Shown: positions 37,510 to 46,522, counted from the stretch's first letter. The stretch: DNA of 64,000 bases from Nitrospina sp. (GCA_018673915.1 JABHBK010000062.1:1-64000), one strand, 5' to 3'. Made by a program: numbers and translations. Notes: generated by a model not told the origin, from the letters alone.

Positions 37510-37701
37510 TCAACGATCTTCCAGTTGATATTCGTCCTTTAAAGCTTTTTGGTTTTCCGTGTCTTGGGACCGACTCTCCTTGTCACCAAAGTCGATCAAA
37601 TTCTGTTCGCCATGCTTCCAAAATCGGTTGCTTAGCTTTTTTGAGGATACCACTTTTTTTAGATACCCTTTGGCGTCGAAAATCCTCACTTCATAGAACA
37701 T
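37510..37701 (-). CDS. Small hypothetical protein, 63 aa
   Basis: MFYEVRIFDAKGYLKKVVSSKKLS... is a short basic N-terminal beta/helix segment with a polar Glu/Asp/Gln tail. Family not recognised. The gene is supported by GAGG 8 nt upstream of the ATG, a terminator 30 nt downstream and a promoter-like element at 37809-37837. Confidence 0.72.
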   Translation of the reverse strand: MFYEVRIFDAKGYLKKVVSSKKLSNRFWKHGEQNLIDFGDKESRSQDTENQKALKDEYQLEDR

Positions 37702-37808
37702 AACGCGCCTCGCCTCCCAAAAAAAGTCTTCAATACCTTATTTTCTGGAATCCCCTTCTCTATACAAAATAAACCAGAAAAATAAGATTTACCCTGCAAT
37801 CCAAGTTC

Positions 37809-37837
37809 ACCTTAAAATCAAATCTAATATTTGTCAA
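37809..37837 (-). promoter_or_regulatory. Candidate promoter of the 63-aa gene
   Basis: On the minus strand TTGACA (37837-37832), a 17-nt spacer, then TAAGGT (37814-37809). Good -35 box, fair -10 box. About 105 nt upstream of the ATG at 37701. Confidence 0.5.
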
Positions 37838-38112
37838 GCAAATAAGTCCAATTTTTTCAATGCCTACAGAAAGGTTCCGCCTAATGTGGATTAGGTTTAC
37901 CTTTTAAATAATATTTTTAGTAGGATAGAAGTACTGCATAAGTGATCCGTTTTTTTTGTGTTTTTTGTGAAAACTTTTATCACTTTAAGTTAATTTATTT
38001 CAATAGGTTAAAAATATTCTACTCTTTGCTGCATCCCCCTATTCCCCATAAGCTCCTGAAATTCAATGCAAAATCCACAAATATTTTGAGGCACGGAAAA
38101 GCTGGTTTTTCA

Positions 38113-38141
38113 TTGACTTTGCCCTACCTATAACCTATGTT
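38113..38141 (+). promoter_or_regulatory. Candidate promoter of tsaB operon
   Basis: TTGACT (38113-38118), a 17-nt spacer, then TATGTT (38136-38141), 73 nt upstream of the tsaB ATG. Confidence 0.5.
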
Positions 38142-38214
38142 TACATTACGTTTTCAGGAGTAGACGTATGTTCCTCTCGTTACAATTCTACCTTCCTTCC
38201 TCGATTGAGAAGCG

Positions 38215-38922
38215 ATGATATTACTAGGACTTGATGCCTCCACACCTAAAGGAAGCGTTGCTCTCCTGAAGGATGAACAAATTATTGCCGAGGCTGCAGG
38301 ATCTTCTACATTTTCTGACCAGATACTGGTCTTGATGGATGAAGTTTTGGGAAATTTAAATGGGGGGCTGGAAGAAGTTGATGGGTTTTGCGTTACAACG
38401 GGTCCCGGGGCTTTTACCGGACTCCGAGTTGGGATCAGCTTGATTAAGGGGTTGGTATTGGCTACAGAAAAGCCTTTCTGGGGTGTCAACACGCTGGAAG
38501 CCTATGCAAATTTAGTTAAACCCGTTTCCCAAACCATTTGCCCAATTCTGGACGCGAAAAAAAAAGAGGTCTATACAGCAAGATTTAAGTATAAAAACAA
38601 TAAATTAGTCAAAGAGACTCCAGATCAGGCAGTTTCTCCTCAGGAGTTGTGCGACATGACACAGGAACCCACTGTGTTTTTAGGCGGTGGTGTGGAACCT
38701 TATAAAGATTTCCTTACCTCAAAGTTAGGGAACAAATTTATCGAAAACGCTCCGGTCAAAAATCAAACGATTGCGGCCAGCGCGGTTCAAATTGTCTTAA
38801 ATCAGTCCCAGGCAAACCCCGGTTTTAACCTGGATGCTCTGACTATCCATTATGTCAGGAAATCAGAAGCAGAAATAAACAACAACATATTAAATCAGGA
38901 GGTTGTGAAGCATGGATATTAA
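38215..38922 (+). CDS. tsaB: tRNA threonylcarbamoyladenosine biosynthesis protein TsaB
   Basis: Partner of TsaD in making t6A37 in tRNAs. The 235-residue protein has the ASKHA-fold N terminus MILLGLDASTPKGSVALL and the signature GPGAFTGLRVGISLIKGL (about 63-80). The metal-binding histidines of TsaD are absent, as expected. The C terminus overlaps the DUF465 gene by 11 bases. Confidence 0.94.
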   Translation: MILLGLDASTPKGSVALLKDEQIIAEAAGSSTFSDQILVLMDEVLGNLNGGLEEVDGFCVTTGPGAFTGLRVGISLIKGLVLATEKPFWGVNTLEAYANLVKPVSQTICPILDAKKKEVYTARFKYKNNKLVKETPDQAVSPQELCDMTQEPTVFLGGGVEPYKDFLTSKLGNKFIENAPVKNQTIAASAVQIVLNQSQANPGFNLDALTIHYVRKSEAEINNNILNQEVVKHGY

Positions 38923-39139
38923 TCCCGCTTTGCTGGAAAAAGTTAAACAGGAAAGTCCGGAGTTTTGCGAGCTTTATGAGGAACACACTTCTCTCAAATT
39001 AAAAGTTGAGGAGTTCAACAAAATGAAGCTCTTTACCCCCGAACAGGAGGTAGAAAATAAAAAACACCAAAAGCAAAAGTTAAGCCTGAAAGATCGTATG
39101 GAAAAAATATTAAGCCAGTATCCAGAAACTATTCACTAA
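38912..39139 (+). CDS. DUF465 (YdcH-like) small protein
   Basis: The protein has 75 residues and forms one helical hairpin: SPEFCELYEEHTSLKLKVEEF and a second helix with KLSLKDRMEKIL. The conserved F...L...H...L..K.....K..LKD spacing is that of DUF465. AGGAGG lies upstream of the ATG inside tsaB, so translation is probably coupled. The family has no settled function. Confidence 0.88.
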   Translation: MDINPALLEKVKQESPEFCELYEEHTSLKLKVEEFNKMKLFTPEQEVENKKHQKQKLSLKDRMEKILSQYPETIH

Positions 39140-39174
39140 AATAATCCACCTCCTAACTAAAACACTACTGGCAT

Positions 39175-40035
39175 ATGAGAGAAAAACTGATCGCTCTTAT
39201 CGAGGAGAAAGGCGATCTTCCACCACTCCCGGATATCCTGATCAATTTGGAAAATCGGGTCAATGATCCGGACTGCGATGTTCTGGAAATTTCCGGCATC
39301 ATCGAAACAGAACCCGTTTTATCTGGTCGCCTGATCCAACTTTCAAACAGCGTATTATTTGGTGGAGGAAGGGAGAAGACCGAGGACCTGAATGATGCAG
39401 TGATGCGGCTGGGCGTGAAAATGGTGCTTGATATGGCCTACTCTCTTAAACTCCCCGGTCTCTTTCACAAACCAAAAGGATTCAACCAACTTGACTTCTG
39501 GACCCACTCACTGGGTGTCGCTTATCTCACCCGCTCGCTGGCTTATATTGTCGACATATCTGAGGAAGAAATCGAATTCGCCTATCTTTGCGGTTTGATG
39601 CACGATGTCGGCATTCTTGTTTTCGACCATTTGATTTCTGAAGAATACACTGAGTTCCTGAAAAAAATAAAATCCTCAGACCTCACCCTTGCAGAAAATG
39701 AAACTCAAACATTCGGTATCACCCATGCCGAGCTAGGGGCTCGTTTCATCGAAAGATGGTGGCCGGTTTCACCCGGTCTGGTGCAAGCCATACGTATTCA
39801 CCATGATTCACCAGGAGATGACGGAAACGTGAAGCATATTGCCCATCTTCTTGCTACTGCCAACCTTCTCGCCAACCAAAACGAATTCAGCAATGGCATC
39901 GTGCCTGAAGACACGGCACCGCTTGAATACGGTGTTCTCGACAAACTGGACATGGACTCGGATGAACTGGAAATTCTCATTGAAAAAACCAAAGAAGGTC
40001 TTGATGCCGCGCAATCCCTCCTAAAAGGCAACTGA
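39175..40035 (+). CDS. HDOD domain protein
   Basis: The protein has 286 residues. The HDOD domain covers about residues 12-205: LPPLPDILINLENRVNDPDC, GRLIQLSNSVLF, AVMRLGVKMVLDMAYS, and HD-like FAYLCGLMHDVGILVF. Such proteins act in signalling, often with cyclic-di-GMP or chemotaxis, usually without catalysis. No output domain is fused. It lies 35 nt after the DUF465 gene, likely in the same operon. Confidence 0.9.
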   Translation: MREKLIALIEEKGDLPPLPDILINLENRVNDPDCDVLEISGIIETEPVLSGRLIQLSNSVLFGGGREKTEDLNDAVMRLGVKMVLDMAYSLKLPGLFHKPKGFNQLDFWTHSLGVAYLTRSLAYIVDISEEEIEFAYLCGLMHDVGILVFDHLISEEYTEFLKKIKSSDLTLAENETQTFGITHAELGARFIERWWPVSPGLVQAIRIHHDSPGDDGNVKHIAHLLATANLLANQNEFSNGIVPEDTAPLEYGVLDKLDMDSDELEILIEKTKEGLDAAQSLLKGN

Positions 40036-40038
40036 TAG

Positions 40039-41313
40039 CTAACGCGTTAAATCAAAGGCCTTTTTCAAATCACTATTCCCCTTGAACGCACCAACAACAA
40101 GTTGAGTTAAAAATTTCATGGAGACCACGTTTTTGGCAGGCAGGATATCTCCGATCACTCCCGCCAAAGTTTCGGCAAGGACTTGATTCGACGATAAACT
40201 TTTCATAACCCGGTTGCAAAAAGGCTGATTATATATCAGCCATTGCAGAACCCGGCTCAACACAAACTTCCCGCCAAACTCATCCTCCCGCCTCGCGTCA
40301 TAAACACTGAGGGAATTCCTGGAAAAATTTGAACTTTGGAAACTGGCATGAATCACCTCACCGGCTATTTGTGAGCTTCTTAATGAAAGGTAGATACCTT
40401 CTCCAGTAAATGGGTCAATAAAACCCATAGCGTCTCCGACAAGAATCAGTCCACCACAGGGAACCGGTCGAACAGCGAATGCCAAAGATTCCACCGACCG
40501 TACAGGTTCCACCCGTTCCCCGCCTTGCAATATATTGCTGCGAAGAGAGTTCTTCATCAGTACACGATGATAAAATTCTTCCGGCTTTTCAACGCTTCCA
40601 TCCCTTTCACCGCCAAGAGCAGAACGGTCCACCACCAGCACTACATTGGTCCGGTCGTTTCCAACAGAAGAAATTCCCGTATAGCCCGGCCTGCTGACAT
40701 GCATATAACAATAGTCATCAGGCAAACGAACACCCTGCCAATGTGCAGAAAAGGCAATCTTCGTATTTCCTTTGGGCTCCTGTTTCAAACTAAATTTTCT
40801 CAGGGATATGGCATTGCGCCCTCCGGCATCCACCACCAGTTTGGAGTTTAGCGCAAAGGCCGTTTTATTTTCATCCCAGCCCTGAACCCCGGCAACACCA
40901 CCGTTGTCGAAAAGAAAATCTGTTACCTTATGTTGTTCAAAAACTTCCACTCCCGCACTTTGAACCTGCTGCAAAAATAGCGCATCCAGTTGATAACGCG
41001 GCACAGACAAACTAGTTGGTCTTAATCCTGTATTGATTGAAGGAGGGTAATCAATCTCCAACTCCTCACTTTCATAAGACGAAATCGCCACCCCTTTTAG
41101 TCGCTTGGGGGTCAAAGTCTCAATAGAATCCAGCACCCCTAACTGCTTAAGAATAGGATCCGCACCCGGACTGATAAACTCCCCACAAACCTTGTCACGA
41201 GGAAATTTCGCCTGGTCACAAAGGGCAACGTTATAACCTCGGCGGTTGAGGTCCAATGCCATCGCACACCCAGCAGGCCCACCACCTATGACAATGACAT
41301 CAAAGGAATTCAT
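40039..41313 (-). CDS. FAD-dependent geranylgeranyl-reductase-family oxidoreductase
   Basis: The protein has 424 residues. The N-terminal FAD site VIVIGGGPAGCAMALDLNRR, the family motif FPRDKVCGEFISPGA, and the second FAD motif LILVGDAMGFIDPFTGEGIY are intact. The family reduces or hydroxylates isoprenoid or polyketide substrates. Its ATG overlaps the stop of the preceding methyltransferase gene, so the two are translationally coupled. In other bacteria this pair often stands next to a type III polyketide synthase; none is in the window. Confidence 0.9.
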   Translation of the reverse strand: MNSFDVIVIGGGPAGCAMALDLNRRGYNVALCDQAKFPRDKVCGEFISPGADPILKQLGVLDSIETLTPKRLKGVAISSYESEELEIDYPPSINTGLRPTSLSVPRYQLDALFLQQVQSAGVEVFEQHKVTDFLFDNGGVAGVQGWDENKTAFALNSKLVVDAGGRNAISLRKFSLKQEPKGNTKIAFSAHWQGVRLPDDYCYMHVSRPGYTGISSVGNDRTNVVLVVDRSALGGERDGSVEKPEEFYHRVLMKNSLRSNILQGGERVEPVRSVESLAFAVRPVPCGGLILVGDAMGFIDPFTGEGIYLSLRSSQIAGEVIHASFQSSNFSRNSLSVYDARREDEFGGKFVLSRVLQWLIYNQPFCNRVMKSLSSNQVLAETLAGVIGDILPAKNVVSMKFLTQLVVGAFKGNSDLKKAFDLTR

Positions 41314-42032
41314 GATTGATTTTTTAGTCCCACCAAAGCGATGCGATAAGGAAAGTGGCGATGTATTTCATAAGGTTCCATTCCAGCCTCCTCAGCCAAT
41401 TCACGAAACTCTTTGGGTGTGAAGGCATTCATCACCGAAACAGGCGCATCATAGCGAGTCAATCGGTTGCGGGTAAAAATTCGGGTCAGAAGAAAAATCA
41501 CAGCATGCGCAATTCTACTGCGGTGCAAGTCATTGACCACCACCCCCAACCGCCCGGCCTTATAGATGGCCTGCAAAATAGCAACCGCCTTCTCCCAACT
41601 AAAGTGATGCAGGGACAAAGAGTTGATCGCCAGATCGAATCCCGCTTCCCGAAAGGGTAAACAAAGAATATCGCATTGCACCAGTTGGATCTCGGGAAAG
41701 GAAGCAATCTCCTCACGGGCCAGCTTCAGCATCTTGCCATTGATATCAATGGCAGTGATGTGGATCGGCACACCTAAGCGGCGAGCCAGTTTGACAAGAG
41801 CCACCGGTTGATCAGCCGAACCGGTGGCTGCATCGAGTACCCTAAACGGCCGATCAGTTATATGGGATTTAAGAAAAGGTTCCACATGATGAAGCAGAAC
41901 CCGGTATCCACTCAAATAGCGATTGACGGTAGCAACATCTTGCAGACTGTCCCGTACCTCTTCATAAGGAGCTTCATCTAGGTCCAGCAGTTCGTCTCTG
42001 AGGTTTCGGGGAGGAAAAAATAATGATTTCAC
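41310..42032 (-). CDS. Class I SAM-dependent methyltransferase
   Basis: The protein has about 240 residues. The SAM pocket FRVLDAATGSADQPVALVKL, the acidic loop ITAIDINGKML, and LAINSLSLHHFS are visible. It sits directly upstream of the geranylgeranyl-reductase-like gene in a coupled pair. The start is uncertain: I prefer GTG at 42032, because the N terminus from FFPPRNLRDELLDL looks conserved in this class; the frame is open to a TTG at 42083 without a good ribosome binding site. Confidence 0.85.
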   Translation of the reverse strand: MKSLFFPPRNLRDELLDLDEAPYEEVRDSLQDVATVNRYLSGYRVLLHHVEPFLKSHITDRPFRVLDAATGSADQPVALVKLARRLGVPIHITAIDINGKMLKLAREEIASFPEIQLVQCDILCLPFREAGFDLAINSLSLHHFSWEKAVAILQAIYKAGRLGVVVNDLHRSRIAHAVIFLLTRIFTRNRLTRYDAPVSVMNAFTPKEFRELAEEAGMEPYEIHRHFPYRIALVGLKNQS

Positions 42033-42131
42033 CACTAGGAGCGAGACCAGCGGGTTACAGCCCTTTGCAGAGCATGAAGGCAATGGTCAGCTATAACATT
42101 CATTGCGGCTTAGGAGTTTGTGGCCTAATCA

Positions 42132-42581
42132 TCAATCCTTAAAGAAAAAATAAGGCTGTCCAGTTTGAATTCTATTCTTAGTTATATTCAGAGCCACTTG
42201 TTTGAATATTCCACGGGTAAGCGGGGTCATGATAAGGAGTCCAATAATATCCGTCACCGCACCCGGGGTAATAAGGAGCATGCTGGCAACACCCATCACC
42301 GCGCCATTCAGAGCCTCATCACCAGGGGCTTCGCGCGACTTGAGCTGTCTCTGCATTTTCTCAAAGACTTCTTTGCCATAACTGCGGCTGACAACTATCC
42401 CAATCAGAAAAGTGAACATGACCAACGAAACGGTGTTGAGAATGCTGATCGAATCACTCACAAATTTCAATCCATAAAGTTCAATCCCTGTACCCAGGGC
42501 AAAAATAGCAGTAATCGGTAAAGACATTTTAAAAACCTGTAAAAAGTTAAATGCGCCAAAAAGAAGCATTAACCATAGCAT
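42132..42581 (-). CDS. fxsA: FxsA family membrane protein
   Basis: The protein has 149 residues with three to four membrane helices. The FxsA signature GVASMLLITPGAVTDIIGLL and LTRGIFKQ (about 90-120) is clear. Named for overexpression suppressing exclusion of phage T7 by F; the normal role is unclear. Single-gene unit on the minus strand. Confidence 0.88.
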   Translation of the reverse strand: MLWLMLLFGAFNFLQVFKMSLPITAIFALGTGIELYGLKFVSDSISILNTVSLVMFTFLIGIVVSRSYGKEVFEKMQRQLKSREAPGDEALNGAVMGVASMLLITPGAVTDIIGLLIMTPLTRGIFKQVALNITKNRIQTGQPYFFFKD

Positions 42582-42769
42582 GACCGGGATTCACCAGAAA
42601 GTAAAAACCATAATCTGGCAATTTTCCAGAAAAATTAATGGGTAAACCTAAAATAAACTATTCCTGCATCCAAATTAATAACTCTCGTTTTATCAAAATC
42701 TTTCACCTTTCATTAAAGAAAAGGATAGCTAAATCTTGCAATGATTGAACTTTATTCACTTGCCCGTAT

Positions 42770-42797
42770 TTGACCAAAATGTTATACACCGTATGTC
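42770..42797 (+). promoter_or_regulatory. Candidate promoter of the collagen-like gene
   Basis: TTGACC (42770-42775), a 16-nt spacer, then TATGTC (42792-42797). A short leader of about 35 nt would precede the ATG at 42838. Confidence 0.4.
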
Positions 42798-42837
42798 AAG
42801 CTTTTACAATTTTGGCTCGAAAGAGGAGAGCAGAATC

Positions 42838-43977
42838 ATGCGGTCACTTTTTGCGCGCCCCGGCACCATCCTAGCTTTCGCCTTGCTTTTTCTTTTTTCC
42901 AGCCTGGCTTCTACCGTTTTCATCACCAATCCGACTTTCTCCAGCCTCGCCCATGCACAACAAAAGAAAAAGGACAAGAAAAAGGGTAAGAAAAAGGATA
43001 AGGATAAAGATAAGGATATAGATAAGAGTAAGAAAGGCTTGCGCAAAGCAGTGAAGGATCTGCAGGTAGAAACCGCTGGCCTGCAAACCCAGATTGATGG
43101 GCTGGAAGGTGGCGTAGAAGGACCACAAGGTTTACCGGGTGCAGACAGTACCGTTCCAGGACCGCAAGGTATCCAAGGTGATACAGGACCAACAGGTCCA
43201 GCAGGTTCGCAAGGACCAACAGGTGATGCAGGGCCAACAGGCCCAGCAGGTCCAACCGGTGCTGACAGTACGGTTCAAGGTCCGGAAGGCCCGCAAGGTC
43301 CACCTGGCCTGGATGGAGGCGACCCGGCAATTGTGACGGGTTTGCAGGACCAGATAAACGTTCTTTCAGACTTACATGATGAGTTCAGTTGTATAACAAA
43401 TAGTATTGGACAGGAAATATGCGATGTTCTTCCACAGGTTGAAATCAGACGCATTATTCAGCTTCCTTCAACTTCCACTCATGAGGTATTTCTTCTTAAT
43501 GGAACGGATCTTTCTGAGGATGGCACCACAATTCCAAACGTAATGCATTTCAATACCCATTTAAATTCTCACGCTGAGCAAGCTTCCGGAGGCAATGTCC
43601 TGGTTGCAACCAAAGACATTATCACGGTTCATGTTCCGAAAAGTGTGATTGCCAGTGGACAGGGTGGGCACCGCTTCAAGCTTGAAAATAGCAAAGGCGT
43701 TTCCCATTTTGATTTTACAGCGCTTTCCCTGGGGCATGAAATCGTGTCACAGGTAACCAGCACAACCTCCTCGGAGAGTACGGACATAAGCATTTTTTGC
43801 CCTGCTGGAAAAGTGGCTACGGGCGGAGGCTTGACTTACGAGAACCTTACTCCTAACAATTTTAGAGTAATGGGCTCTGGGCCTGACGGCAATAATGGCT
43901 GGCGTATTAAAGTAAATTCGGGAACAGTAACAGGATTACCTTTTACCATCTATGTCACTTGCGTGAACAATTTTTAG
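42838..43977 (+). CDS. Secreted collagen-like (Gly-X-Y) repeat protein
   Basis: The protein has 379 residues. Order: signal peptide [10 protein letters not shown]...AHAQ (1-41); an extremely basic Lys/Asp stretch (about 42-65); a short heptad-like segment; about 25 Gly-X-Y triplets ([20 protein letters not shown] and onwards, about 95-155) that predict a collagen triple helix; a globular C-terminal domain. The last part ([19 protein letters not shown] ... IYVTCVNNF) is a module common at the C terminus of bacterial collagen-like proteins. ATG 42838 is chosen because GAGGAGAG lies upstream. N-terminal relative: the 44495 gene. Confidence 0.92.
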   Translation: MRSLFARPGTILAFALLFLFSSLASTVFITNPTFSSLAHAQQKKKDKKKGKKKDKDKDKDIDKSKKGLRKAVKDLQVETAGLQTQIDGLEGGVEGPQGLPGADSTVPGPQGIQGDTGPTGPAGSQGPTGDAGPTGPAGPTGADSTVQGPEGPQGPPGLDGGDPAIVTGLQDQINVLSDLHDEFSCITNSIGQEICDVLPQVEIRRIIQLPSTSTHEVFLLNGTDLSEDGTTIPNVMHFNTHLNSHAEQASGGNVLVATKDIITVHVPKSVIASGQGGHRFKLENSKGVSHFDFTALSLGHEIVSQVTSTTSSESTDISIFCPAGKVATGGGLTYENLTPNNFRVMGSGPDGNNGWRIKVNSGTVTGLPFTIYVTCVNNF

Positions 43978-43998
43978 ACTCTGAAAAACGTGCATTAT

Positions 43999-44034
43999 AA
44001 AATGGCTCACGGCTTTTAGCTGTGGGCCATTTTT
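43999..44034 (+). terminator. Terminator of the collagen-like gene
   Basis: AAAATGGC-t-CAC-g-GC...GC-t-GTG-g-GCCATTTTT hairpin with a T run, 22 nt after the stop codon. Confidence 0.88.
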
Positions 44035-44494
44035 GTTTTGGAAAAATTATGTTTTTATTATTGGGTCCAGCGTCACGCTGGCTGGTATGAAGGCGGTTAG
44101 CTGTGGTTCTTCCTCAACCCTTGCTCCCCAAAAGATTTAGTGTCCCCTGCCTAACCGGAAAGCAAAAATAATTACTTCGTAGTGACCTGTAGAAACCTAA
44201 AGAAATCAGGCAGAATTCCAGCTATTTATAATAAAAACCAATATATTTCACCTTCCTAAGTTATCTGAATACCCTCAATCCTATCAACAACTTATCCCTT
44301 ATCCAAAAATTAGTTAGGATCAAACTTTTATAGCATTCCGGTTTTACACCTTGCTTTAATTACTCTTTGAATGATACTAATCCCACATTTGTGGGAAGAG
44401 AGTTCCGAAAAAAAGATTTCAATAAGTATAACCATACAAAATAATTTGGTTATTCAAATTTAATAAGTTTTTTATCTTCGGGGAGAACAGAGTC
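44035..44494. other. Intergenic region between the two repeat-protein genes
   Basis: About 460 nt without a gene. It contains a short palindrome CCAGCGTCACGCTGG (about 44067-44081), an 11-base partial match to the dispersed repeat (44084-44094, GGTATGAAGGC) and the perfect inverted repeat at 44381-44396. The right end is very AT-rich and must carry the promoter of the 44495 gene. Confidence 0.55.
44381..44396. promoter_or_regulatory. Perfect inverted repeat, candidate operator
   Basis: TCCCACA-TT-TGTGGGA, 7-bp arms, about 100 nt upstream of the start codon of the large repeat protein gene. It has no T tract and no role as terminator, so a dimeric regulator site is plausible; not proven. Confidence 0.45.
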
Positions 44495-46471
44495 ATGCGG
44501 CCACTTTTTGCTCGTCCGGGCACCACCCTTATATTTACATTTCTATTTTCAGTTTCCAGCTTAGCCATCAGCATTTTGATCGCCAATCCGATTTATACCA
44601 GCGTAGCTTCTGCGCAAACGGTGAACACAGGCGATATTTTTAATAAAGCGATCACCACCCAAAAACTGGACGGTCAAGCAGTCACTACTGGCAAGTTGGC
44701 TGGTCAAGCAGTCACTACTGGCAAGTTGGCCAGCCAAGCCGTCACCTCAGGCAAACTGGCCGCGGATTCGGTAGGAACAGGAAAAATTAAGGCGGACGCA
44801 GTTACTTCCGCAAAAATTAAAGACGGAACTATTAAGTTGCAGGATTTAAATTCCACAATCCCTACACAAATAACTACCGCACAAACAACAGCGGATACTG
44901 CGAACACAGCTGCTACGGCTGCGCAGACAACTGCTGACACCGCAAACACCGCTGCTGGTGCTGCACAGGCAACAGCTGACACAGCTAGCACCAATGCAAC
45001 CGCCGCACAAACGACAGCAACTAATGCAGAGACCACGGCCAATGCCGCACAAACAACTGCTGATGGTTTACAAACTCAGGTAACCAGTGCTGTCAACACA
45101 GCCAATAGCGCGCAAACTACTGCCACCAGTGCACAAACCACAGCGAACAGTTTGAGTAGCCAGGTGAGCACCCACATCAGCGGATCGGAAAGCAGGTTAA
45201 CCGCATTGGAAAGTGCCCAGGAAATCCTTGTCGATGACCGTGCAGATGGGACTTATATCCTTTCCGCGGAAACCCTACCGCTTGACGGAGGGGTAAATTT
45301 TGGAATCAGAATTCGAGGGGATGGTCTCATCAATCTAGCTGGGACTATTACGGAGATAGAATTAGGAGGAATTCCAGGTACCCAAATTTTTGGTAGTCCT
45401 TTCACTTCGCAACTTCTGGAATACCAATGGCCGCGTGGCTCTTTTAAACCAGGTGCATCTTATCTCCTAAAAGTATTTGATAGAGGCCTTACACAAATTG
45501 GTGCCAGTAATATTTCAGAGTTTGAATATCATTTCGAAGGACAATCAAAGATCAATAAAATTCAAATAACTAATGGCGGGGATGGGAATGACATTGAAGA
45601 CCTCTTGACGAGTTGCACCACCACAAGCACAGGTGAGCTGCAATGTGAAAACGTTAATATCGAAAGAAAAATAACTGCAATTGAAATGGAAGATACCGGT
45701 TTCACCACCAGCTGTTCTACTACAAGCACAGGCACGCTGGTTTGTGAAGAGTCATTTGGAGGTCCAGTGGGTCCAAAAGGTACCGATGGCACGAATGGTA
45801 CCAATGGCACGAATGGCATCGACGGCGTCGATGGTACTAATGGTACCGATGGAACGGACGGCACCAATGGTACTAATGGGTCTTCAAGTCAGGACGATTG
45901 GGCAGATGGCGTATACATCACCAAAGTCTTTACGGGAGATCTAAATTCTACGTGTCTGGATGATGAGATCCGGATTGAGGGTGTTAACCTTGGGACCATT
46001 GGAGACATAGGCCATATCGTTTTTATCGGCAGTACTCCAATTGCTACAGGTGGCACCAGCGGGACTGGGTTTTTATGTGTCACTCCAGATGCTGGTATAG
46101 ACACACTAACTGGAAGCTTTAACGTAAGAATCATAACTCCTACTGGGGACACTACGTCTTTTGATTTCAAAGGAGCTCCAAGTTTGGTCAAATCCAATAT
46201 TTATGAAAACTCAACTACTACTACAAACAATCTTGGTTTTGATGTGGTTAGCAACGTTTCTTGTGACGACGCGAATGACGTTTTACTCCATACAGGATAT
46301 ACCTTGACCGCTAATAGTGCGGCAAATAGACCAGACGTTACGCATTCTCGCACTACACAAACAAGTTCTGATGTAAATTTAGCCACATATAATTTCCGCG
46401 GTGTCTGTGGCACCTCAGGCTCAGGAATCTGTACCGTAACTACTTACGCTACATGCCTGAGGGTTCCGTAA
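44495..46471 (+). CDS. Large secreted fibre-like repeat protein
   Basis: The protein has 658 residues. Order: signal peptide MRPLFARPGTTL...ASAQ (1-41), closely similar to the 42838 protein; 10-residue repeats of the type KLAGQAVTTG (about 50-105); a long Ala/Thr coiled-coil-like stretch with repeated TAAQTTADTAN (about 125-240); a beta domain (DDRADGTYILSAE..., about 247-355); two Cys-bracketed TSC-TTTSTG segments; a Gly-Thr-Asp/Asn collagen-like run (about 425-465); a second, related beta domain (DDWADGVYITKVF...); and a Cys-containing C-terminal module. A trimeric surface fibre or tail-like adhesin is the best inference. Confidence 0.9.
   Translation: MRPLFARPGTTLIFTFLFSVSSLAISILIANPIYTSVASAQTVNTGDIFNKAITTQKLDGQAVTTGKLAGQAVTTGKLASQAVTSGKLAADSVGTGKIKADAVTSAKIKDGTIKLQDLNSTIPTQITTAQTTADTANTAATAAQTTADTANTAAGAAQATADTASTNATAAQTTATNAETTANAAQTTADGLQTQVTSAVNTANSAQTTATSAQTTANSLSSQVSTHISGSESRLTALESAQEILVDDRADGTYILSAETLPLDGGVNFGIRIRGDGLINLAGTITEIELGGIPGTQIFGSPFTSQLLEYQWPRGSFKPGASYLLKVFDRGLTQIGASNISEFEYHFEGQSKINKIQITNGGDGNDIEDLLTSCTTTSTGELQCENVNIERKITAIEMEDTGFTTSCSTTSTGTLVCEESFGGPVGPKGTDGTNGTNGTNGIDGVDGTNGTDGTDGTNGTNGSSSQDDWADGVYITKVFTGDLNSTCLDDEIRIEGVNLGTIGDIGHIVFIGSTPIATGGTSGTGFLCVTPDAGIDTLTGSFNVRIITPTGDTTSFDFKGAPSLVKSNIYENSTTTTNNLGFDVVSNVSCDDANDVLLHTGYTLTANSAANRPDVTHSRTTQTSSDVNLATYNFRGVCGTSGSGICTVTTYATCLRVP
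44672..44760 (+). repeat. 30-bp tandem repeats inside the fibre gene
   Basis: Positions 44672-44700 and 44702-44730 are identical over 29 bases with a 30-bp period; a third, diverged copy covers about 44731-44760. They encode the 10-residue GQAVTTGKLA units. Perfect identity suggests recent expansion. Confidence 0.9.
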
Positions 46472-46483
46472 CCTTTAAACTCT

Positions 46484-46522
46484 AAAAACGGTCTGCGGTT
46501 TTTCCGCAGGCCGTTTTTTTTT
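46484..46522 (+). terminator. Terminator of the fibre gene
   Basis: AAAAACGG-t-CTGCGG / CCGCAG-g-CCGTTTTTTTTT hairpin, 13 nt after the stop codon. Confidence 0.93.

Larger units (their letters stand above)
37702..38214. other. Large AT-rich divergent intergenic region
   Basis: About 510 nt lie between the 63-aa gene and tsaB. The region contains candidate promoters in both directions (37809-37837 minus, 38113-38141 plus). No RNA gene is recognised. The open frame 37942-38133 lacks a ribosome binding site and has unnatural composition. Confidence 0.5.

Noticed and set aside
37942-38133. Open frame of 63 codons in the AT-rich gap before tsaB
   Set aside because: No ribosome binding site; Phe/Leu/Lys-rich composition is what AT-rich DNA gives by chance.
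42871-43336. Several overlapping open frames on both strands in the collagen-like gene
   Set aside because: Repetitive GGT/CCA codons keep other frames open; only the frame with signal peptide and Gly-X-Y pattern is convincing.
44672-44760. Regular 30-bp repeats considered as a CRISPR array
   Set aside because: Units abut without spacers and are in frame with a coding gene; no cas genes are present.
44704-45042. Minus-strand Ala/Val-rich open frame
   Set aside because: Mirror of the Ala/Thr repeat region of the fibre gene; no start signal.
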